NCBI GenBank assembly: GCA_025924845.1
Contig: JAICHN010000157.1
Span: forward strand, 1-10,296
Direction: 5' to 3'
From: Chloroflexota bacterium
Lineage (GTDB): Bacteria > Chloroflexota > UBA5177 > JANWHV01
Length of the DNA stretch: 10,296 nt
The position numbers and the translations under genes were made by a program. Positions 6,183-10,296 of this stretch are shown here, piece after piece. Below the pieces are notes generated by a model. That model worked only from the letters and a program-made list of their open reading frames with translations, did no database searches and was not told the DNA's origin. Within the stretch, counting starts at the first letter, position 1, and each line of letters opens with the position of its first letter.

Positions 6183-7577
6183 ATGCGTCGTACGCGAGGA
6201 GACGCCGAGGCGACCTGCGCGAACGACCCCGCTCAGGCTCGGCCTGCCGGCGCGGCAAGGCCGAGCATACATCTGCCGCGAGGCTTCTGGCGCTGGCTCT
6301 ACGCGCTTGTGGTCATTCTCACGCTGCTTGCCGGCATCTATCTGGCTCGCTGGGCCATCGGCATGTTGTATTCAGCCGGCAATCTGGTAGCCATGTTCTT
6401 CTTCGCCTGGCTCTTGCAGTTCTTCCTCACCCCCGCCGTCGACCGATTGCAGCGGTTGGGCTTGTCGCGCGTGCTCGCCGTCTCCTTGCTCTATGTCGTG
6501 GTGGGCCTCGTCCTGGCGGCAATAGTGGTGGTGGCGGTACCGGCGGCATACATCCAGGGGTTGCGGCTGGTAGACTCCCTTTCCCAACCCGCCACCTACG
6601 CGCCGATCACCAATGCCACCATCGGGATAGAGCGGCTGCTCGTACAGCACTTCCACGTACCGAAGGCGCAGATCAGCGCCTTCACCCGGGACTACAGCGT
6701 GAATCTGCAACATGGAGCGATCAAGGCAGGGACGCAGCTCCAGCATCTCCTGAGCAGCCAATTCACCTCCGGCGCCGTGAGCGGGAACCTCAAGAGCTTT
6801 CTCGGCTTCCTCAGTGCGCTCAACACGGCCCTGCTTGACTTTGTGATCGTGCTGATCCTGGCATTCTACATGACACTGGACGGGCACCGTCTGGTGCGCG
6901 AAATGCTCGCGTACTTCCCCCCTACGACCAGCGAGGTGCTGAACGAGGTGCGGGTGATCGTCAACCGCAAGTTCGGCGGCTACGTGCGGGGCCAACTCAC
7001 GCTCTCCGCCTGTTATGGCATCCTGACCTTCCTGGTCGTCATCGTCTTTGGCGTCCCCTATCCGGTGGTGGTCGCCGCCATCGCGGCGGTGATGATGCTG
7101 GTGCCGTTCATCGGCACCTTCCTTGCCATCATTCCGGCTCTGCTCGGCTACATGCTCGCCCATGCCACCGACCCATCATTCCCGTGGCCGGGCCTGGTGG
7201 TGCTCCTTTTGCTGTTGGCGGCGGCGCAACACCTGGTGATTAATGTGATGGCGCCCCGGGTGATGGGCGGCGCCATGGGCATGCACCCGCTCACCGTATT
7301 GGTGGGTCTGCTGCTCGGCGCCGAGATAGCCGGCCTATGGGGAGCCATCTTCGGTGCTCCCATCTTCGGCGTAGGTCTTGATATGGCCGATTTACTCTAC
7401 CGACGGGCAAGAGCGCGCCGGGACGGAAAGCCGCCCTCCGGAGAAGCGGGAGGGACCGCCTTCGTAAACGTGGAGGAGACTCGTCCCGAGCCCGCGCCGG
7501 AGGCGAAAGCGACGGATGCCGGGCAGGAAAGCCGTCTATCGATGCCGGCGGTAATGCCGTGGGGAAAGCAAGCGTGA
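6183..7577 (+). CDS. AI-2E family transporter
   Basis: A 464-residue integral membrane protein of the AI-2E transporter family (PerM/TqsA/YdiK type). Members have been linked to autoinducer-2 export, Na+/H+ antiport and other functions, so the substrate cannot be assigned. The layout fits the family: a cytoplasmic start (1-35), membrane segments at about 38-58, 60-82 and 97-123, a soluble middle region (about 125-212), then segments at about 213-233 (ending YMTLDG), 275-325, 333-350 and 365-400. Family landmarks include VPFIGTFLAIIPALLG (307-322) and the INVMAPRVMGGAMGMHPL block (353-370). The hydrophilic C-terminal tail (about 405-464), rich in Glu, Pro and Ala, is longer than needed for the fold. 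The ATG comes 2 nt after the glycosyltransferase stop, and the end overlaps the next gene, so the three genes are surely co-transcribed. Confidence 0.9.
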   Translation: MRRTRGDAEATCANDPAQARPAGAARPSIHLPRGFWRWLYALVVILTLLAGIYLARWAIGMLYSAGNLVAMFFFAWLLQFFLTPAVDRLQRLGLSRVLAVSLLYVVVGLVLAAIVVVAVPAAYIQGLRLVDSLSQPATYAPITNATIGIERLLVQHFHVPKAQISAFTRDYSVNLQHGAIKAGTQLQHLLSSQFTSGAVSGNLKSFLGFLSALNTALLDFVIVLILAFYMTLDGHRLVREMLAYFPPTTSEVLNEVRVIVNRKFGGYVRGQLTLSACYGILTFLVVIVFGVPYPVVVAAIAAVMMLVPFIGTFLAIIPALLGYMLAHATDPSFPWPGLVVLLLLLAAAQHLVINVMAPRVMGGAMGMHPLTVLVGLLLGAEIAGLWGAIFGAPIFGVGLDMADLLYRRARARRDGKPPSGEAGGTAFVNVEETRPEPAPEAKATDAGQESRLSMPAVMPWGKQA

Positions 7578-8614
7578 AGCGGCTCCTCCAACCCAAAATA
7601 GTGATCCCGATGATCCTCGGCCTCGCCCTGCTGGGGGCGCTGCTCGCGGCATCCGATTTGAAGAAGGTAGTAGAGCTGATGACCAACTTTCGGCGCTCTT
7701 ACCTTGCCTTCTTCCTGCTGCTGATGGGCGTCTACGAGGTGGTGCGCGGCATACAGTGGCACTACCTGCTGCGTGCGCTGGAATTAAGAGTGCCGTTGCG
7801 CGGCCAAATCTTCGCCTTCGCCCTCGGTGAGATCACCAAAAGCCTCCCGATCGGAAACTACTTCCAGAACTACGTACTTAAGGAGGCCGAAGGAAGTGAT
7901 TTCGGCCGTTCCGCCGCCGCCTCCACCATGATCGTCCTCACCGAGGTCGCGGTCTCACTCCTCGGTGTGGTCGTGCTGGGCTTGGGAAGCTGGACCGGCT
8001 GGCTGCGCCCCGTGATCCTCATCGGCGTCCTGGTGGCCGGCCTCATCATCACGCTGGTGTACCGGATCTACCATGCCGCCGGCGGCCCGCCCCGTTGGAT
8101 AAAGGGAAGCAAGCATCTGTGTGGGCTGCTGGATGGCCTCCGTACCTTCGCCGAAGGCACACGCGATCTATTGCATCCGCGCGTGCTTGTCGTCCAGGGC
8201 CTGTTGGGTTCGGTATACCTGGTCGTTGCCGGCTCGGCATTGTTCATTGTCGCGCGAGGTCTGGACATAACTTCCCTGTCCTACACGCAAGCGCTTGCCG
8301 TGTACTTCTTCAGTCTGGCCGTTTCGCTGATTTTCCCCTTGCCCATCGATATCGGCGTAGCCGAGGTGAGCGGCGCGGGGGCGCTGGTTACCCTGGGTCT
8401 CGATCGGAACGTCGCGATCAGCATCATGCTGGTCAGCCGTGTGCTCAATCTCGGCGCCTCGATCGCGATCGCCACGGTGACTGCGCTGGTGTTGCGCGAC
8501 GAGTTCGCGCTCGCGTTCGGGCACGGCAGGCGATCGGACGATGCGGAGCAGGCGCGTGAATCGGCGCGCCCGAACGGGCCATGGCTGCCCAAGGACGCCG
8601 AGAACGGCGGGTAA
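7574..8614 (+). CDS. LPG-synthase-TM family (AglD/YbhN-like) membrane protein
   Basis: A membrane protein of the lysylphosphatidylglycerol synthase transmembrane-region family (the flippase-like half of MprF, also YbhN and AglD), 346 aa from the chosen start. It has about eight hydrophobic segments (around 9-26, 43-58, 78-95, 115-137, 145-163, 203-228, 239-258 and 283-306). The family-type block FPLPIDIGVAEVSGAGA (254-270) is followed by SRVLN (288-292). The aminoacyl-transfer domain of full MprF is absent, so it probably moves or binds a lipid rather than making lysyl-PG. I chose GTG 7574 because it forms a 4-nt GTGA overlap with the upstream stop. GTG 7559, five codons earlier, is equally possible, and neither has a strong Shine-Dalgarno. 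The hydrophilic end (about 316-346) is variable. Confidence 0.82.
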   Translation: MKRLLQPKIVIPMILGLALLGALLAASDLKKVVELMTNFRRSYLAFFLLLMGVYEVVRGIQWHYLLRALELRVPLRGQIFAFALGEITKSLPIGNYFQNYVLKEAEGSDFGRSAAASTMIVLTEVAVSLLGVVVLGLGSWTGWLRPVILIGVLVAGLIITLVYRIYHAAGGPPRWIKGSKHLCGLLDGLRTFAEGTRDLLHPRVLVVQGLLGSVYLVVAGSALFIVARGLDITSLSYTQALAVYFFSLAVSLIFPLPIDIGVAEVSGAGALVTLGLDRNVAISIMLVSRVLNLGASIAIATVTALVLRDEFALAFGHGRRSDDAEQARESARPNGPWLPKDAENGG

Positions 8615-8734
8615 GCCGGAGCGGAGGCGGCAACGGCATAGCACGATGATCGCGGGACGAGCTCCGCGGTCGCCCGGCCGGCGACGGCGGTGCAACGGAT
8701 CACGGACCAACGGCGCGGTTGAGGAGTATCGGTC

Positions 8735-9574
8735 ATGCAGCGTACTTGGCTGACCTTCGCCGGTCAGATCGTTCTGATCGGCGTGTTTGAGACGGCGAAC
8801 GAGCTGATCCGACAGCAGGTCAGCCACTATGGCGCGCCGGCCGGGATCGAGAACGCCCGGCGCCTGGTCAGTTTCGAGCGGACCCACGGCTTTTTTCTTG
8901 AGCCGGCCTGGCAGATGGCGCTGAATCATACCTACCATGTGTTCGAGATCAGTATCGGCTGGTTACAGTTCACGACTCTGGCAAACGTGCTCTATGTTAT
9001 GGGCCACCCCATCGTGATCATCGGCACCGCGCTCTGGGTCTTCTACTTCAGAACCGACCTGTTCAGCCGCATGCGCAATACCCTCTTCATTTGTGACGTG
9101 CTTGCCCTGGTGACGTATCACATTTTCCCCGTGGCGCCGCCACGCATGACCACGGACCTCACCTATAACGGCCACCCATTCCAATTCGCGGATACGGTGG
9201 CGCGGATGATCCCCGACCAGCACGCCAACAACGAGTTCGCGGCCATGCCCAGCATCCACATCTGCTACGCGCTGATCGTGGGGCTCACTCTGGCCTGGGC
9301 TATGCGCCGCTCGGCGTTCCGGGTGCTCCCGCTCCTCTACCCGGTGGCCATGCTGGTGGCGGTCGTGGTAACGGCGAACCACTACCTTATGGATGCCGTG
9401 GGCGGCGTCATCGTGTTCTGCCTTGCCGCGACCGCGGCGCTTAGTCTGTATTGGTTACGGCGCCGAGCCGACCGGCGCGCGGCACGTCCGAAGGCCGCGG
9501 AAACATCCGTGACCGCCGGCCGAGGCGCCTGGACGGGAAGGGGCTCCAAGCGGGTCGAAGATAGGCGTGGTTGA
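8735..9574 (+). CDS. PAP2-superfamily membrane enzyme, inositolphosphotransferase (Aur1/Ipt1)-like
   Basis: A 279-residue polytopic protein with the PAP2 acid phosphatase/phosphotransferase signature of the Aur1/Ipt1-like branch. FPVAPPRM (131-138) precedes AAMPSIH (169-175), where His175 is a likely catalytic residue. ANHYLMD (214-220) supplies the second His (216) and Asp220. The N-terminal part, with SFERTHGFFLEPAWQ (46-60) and an aromatic YVMGHP (87-92), is also typical of this branch. Such enzymes transfer or remove phosphate-linked head groups on lipids at the membrane. The exact reaction here (lipid phosphatase, inositolphosphate or other head-group transferase) cannot be read from the sequence. 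The tail after about 241 is basic (RRRADRRAARPK) and probably cytoplasmic. GAGGAG at 8721-8726, 8 nt before the ATG, supports the start. A 120-nt gap without an evident terminator precedes it, so it may still belong to the upstream transcript. Confidence 0.85.
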   Translation: MQRTWLTFAGQIVLIGVFETANELIRQQVSHYGAPAGIENARRLVSFERTHGFFLEPAWQMALNHTYHVFEISIGWLQFTTLANVLYVMGHPIVIIGTALWVFYFRTDLFSRMRNTLFICDVLALVTYHIFPVAPPRMTTDLTYNGHPFQFADTVARMIPDQHANNEFAAMPSIHICYALIVGLTLAWAMRRSAFRVLPLLYPVAMLVAVVVTANHYLMDAVGGVIVFCLAATAALSLYWLRRRADRRAARPKAAETSVTAGRGAWTGRGSKRVEDRRG

Positions 9575-9607
9575 GGCTGGCCTACCGCCGTGACCAGGAG
9601 TGAACCG

Positions 9608-10296
9608 ATGAATCTCAAGGGCAAGCGCACGCAGCTACTCCTGCTGTTGGTGCTTGCCCTGAGCTACGCGGAGATCACGCTGATCGGGGCGCTCGGGCCG
9701 ACGCTCGAGCGGGTTTTCCACTTCGACGATACCATGCTCGGTTTACTGGCGGCGACATCCAATGTGGTCACGGCGATCGCCACCATCCCCTTAGGAGTGC
9801 TCACCGATCGCACCAAGCGCACCATGCTACTGGCGATCTGCCTGGCGCTGTGGGCGGTAGGGGTGGGATTTGTGGGCGCTTCGGTGTCCCTGGCCATGTT
9901 TTTCGTGGCGCGGCTGCTGCTGGGCAGCGTGGGCGCCGTCACCGGCCCTACGGTGCCCTCGCTGGTCGGCGACCTTGTCCCGGCATCACAGCGGGCACGC
10001 GCCTTTGGGCTGATCGAGAGCGGCCAGTTGGCCGGTAGTGGCGCGGGCTTCATTCTGGCCGCCGCGATCACCGCCTTCATCTCCTTCCGCTGGTGCTTCT
10101 GGTTGCTTGCCGTGGCGGGCGCCGTCATGGCGGCGGCCTTCTGGCGATTGCCCGAGCCGAAGCGCACCACGGCCGGGCCGGCCGAGGAGGGAGAGGACGA
10201 AGCGGCCCAGGGCACGCAAGTGCAGCAGCTGGTGCGGGAGGCCGGGATCGCGCCGAACCAGTCGGCGATTCTCCGCGAGGATCCGAAGCAGATGTC
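9608..10296 (+). CDS. major facilitator superfamily transporter, 3' end outside window
   Basis: The first 229 residues of an MFS transporter; the frame is still open at the window edge. Six hydrophobic segments are visible (about 8-30, 44-64, 73-92, 93-115, 138-158 and 160-179). The loop between helices 2 and 3 carries the MFS motif A as GVLTDRTKRTMLL (63-75), and RLLLGSVGAVTGP (102-114) resembles the helix-4 motif. After the sixth helix comes a long charged region (181-229, with EEGEDE) that I read as the start of the central cytoplasmic loop, continuing past the edge. The general look is Spinster-like or an exporter, but the substrate is not readable. AGGAG at 9596-9600, 7 nt before the ATG, supports the start. 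It follows the PAP2 gene by 33 nt and is probably co-transcribed with it. Confidence 0.88.
   Translation, partial: MNLKGKRTQLLLLLVLALSYAEITLIGALGPTLERVFHFDDTMLGLLAATSNVVTAIATIPLGVLTDRTKRTMLLAICLALWAVGVGFVGASVSLAMFFVARLLLGSVGAVTGPTVPSLVGDLVPASQRARAFGLIESGQLAGSGAGFILAAAITAFISFRWCFWLLAVAGAVMAAAFWRLPEPKRTTAGPAEEGEDEAAQGTQVQQLVREAGIAPNQSAILREDPKQM

Noticed and set aside
6372..7163. 263-codon minus-strand open frame
   Set aside because: It is antisense to the AI-2E transporter. Its His/Glu/Gly/Asp-rich translation is typical of the reverse complement of a membrane protein gene.

Overview
This is a GC-rich window (roughly 60-65% G+C by eye). All seven genes I can support lie on the + strand. The gene families and base composition fit a high-GC Gram-negative proteobacterium: a heptosyltransferase-type GT9 enzyme, an AI-2E family permease, an assimilatory-type molybdopterin oxidoreductase and a PAP2-family membrane enzyme. 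A gammaproteobacterium is my best guess. No rRNA, tRNA or other marker gene is present to fix the taxon. I see no CRISPR array, tRNA, integrase or transposase.

Left part (1-1841). The first ~485 bases carry no gene I can support, but they do hold a perfect 10-bp hairpin at 123-147. A glucose/sorbosone-dehydrogenase-like beta-propeller gene follows (about 486-1841). It has no visible signal peptide, and its last ~38 residues do not look like the end of this family, so it appears shortened or rearranged at the 3' end.

Middle part (1900-4720). This holds a 787-residue molybdopterin oxidoreductase of the nitrate reductase/formate dehydrogenase superfamily. Its N-terminal cluster motif shows three cysteines, with glycine where the fourth is expected. 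One base after its stop codon comes a 151-residue, probably helical protein that I do not recognise. The one-base gap suggests co-translation and perhaps a dedicated partner. A 347-base non-coding stretch with a possible promoter and a hairpin separates this pair from the next group.

Right part (5068-10296). Five genes follow on one strand and look like an envelope cassette: a GT9 glycosyltransferase, an AI-2E family transporter, an LPG-synthase-TM-type membrane protein, a PAP2/inositol-phosphotransferase-like integral membrane enzyme, and a major facilitator transporter cut off by the window edge. The first three are packed (2-nt gap, then a short overlap). The last two follow after 120 and 33 nt. 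My inference is a shared role in making, moving or remodelling a lipid or glycolipid of the envelope; the sequence does not give the substrate.
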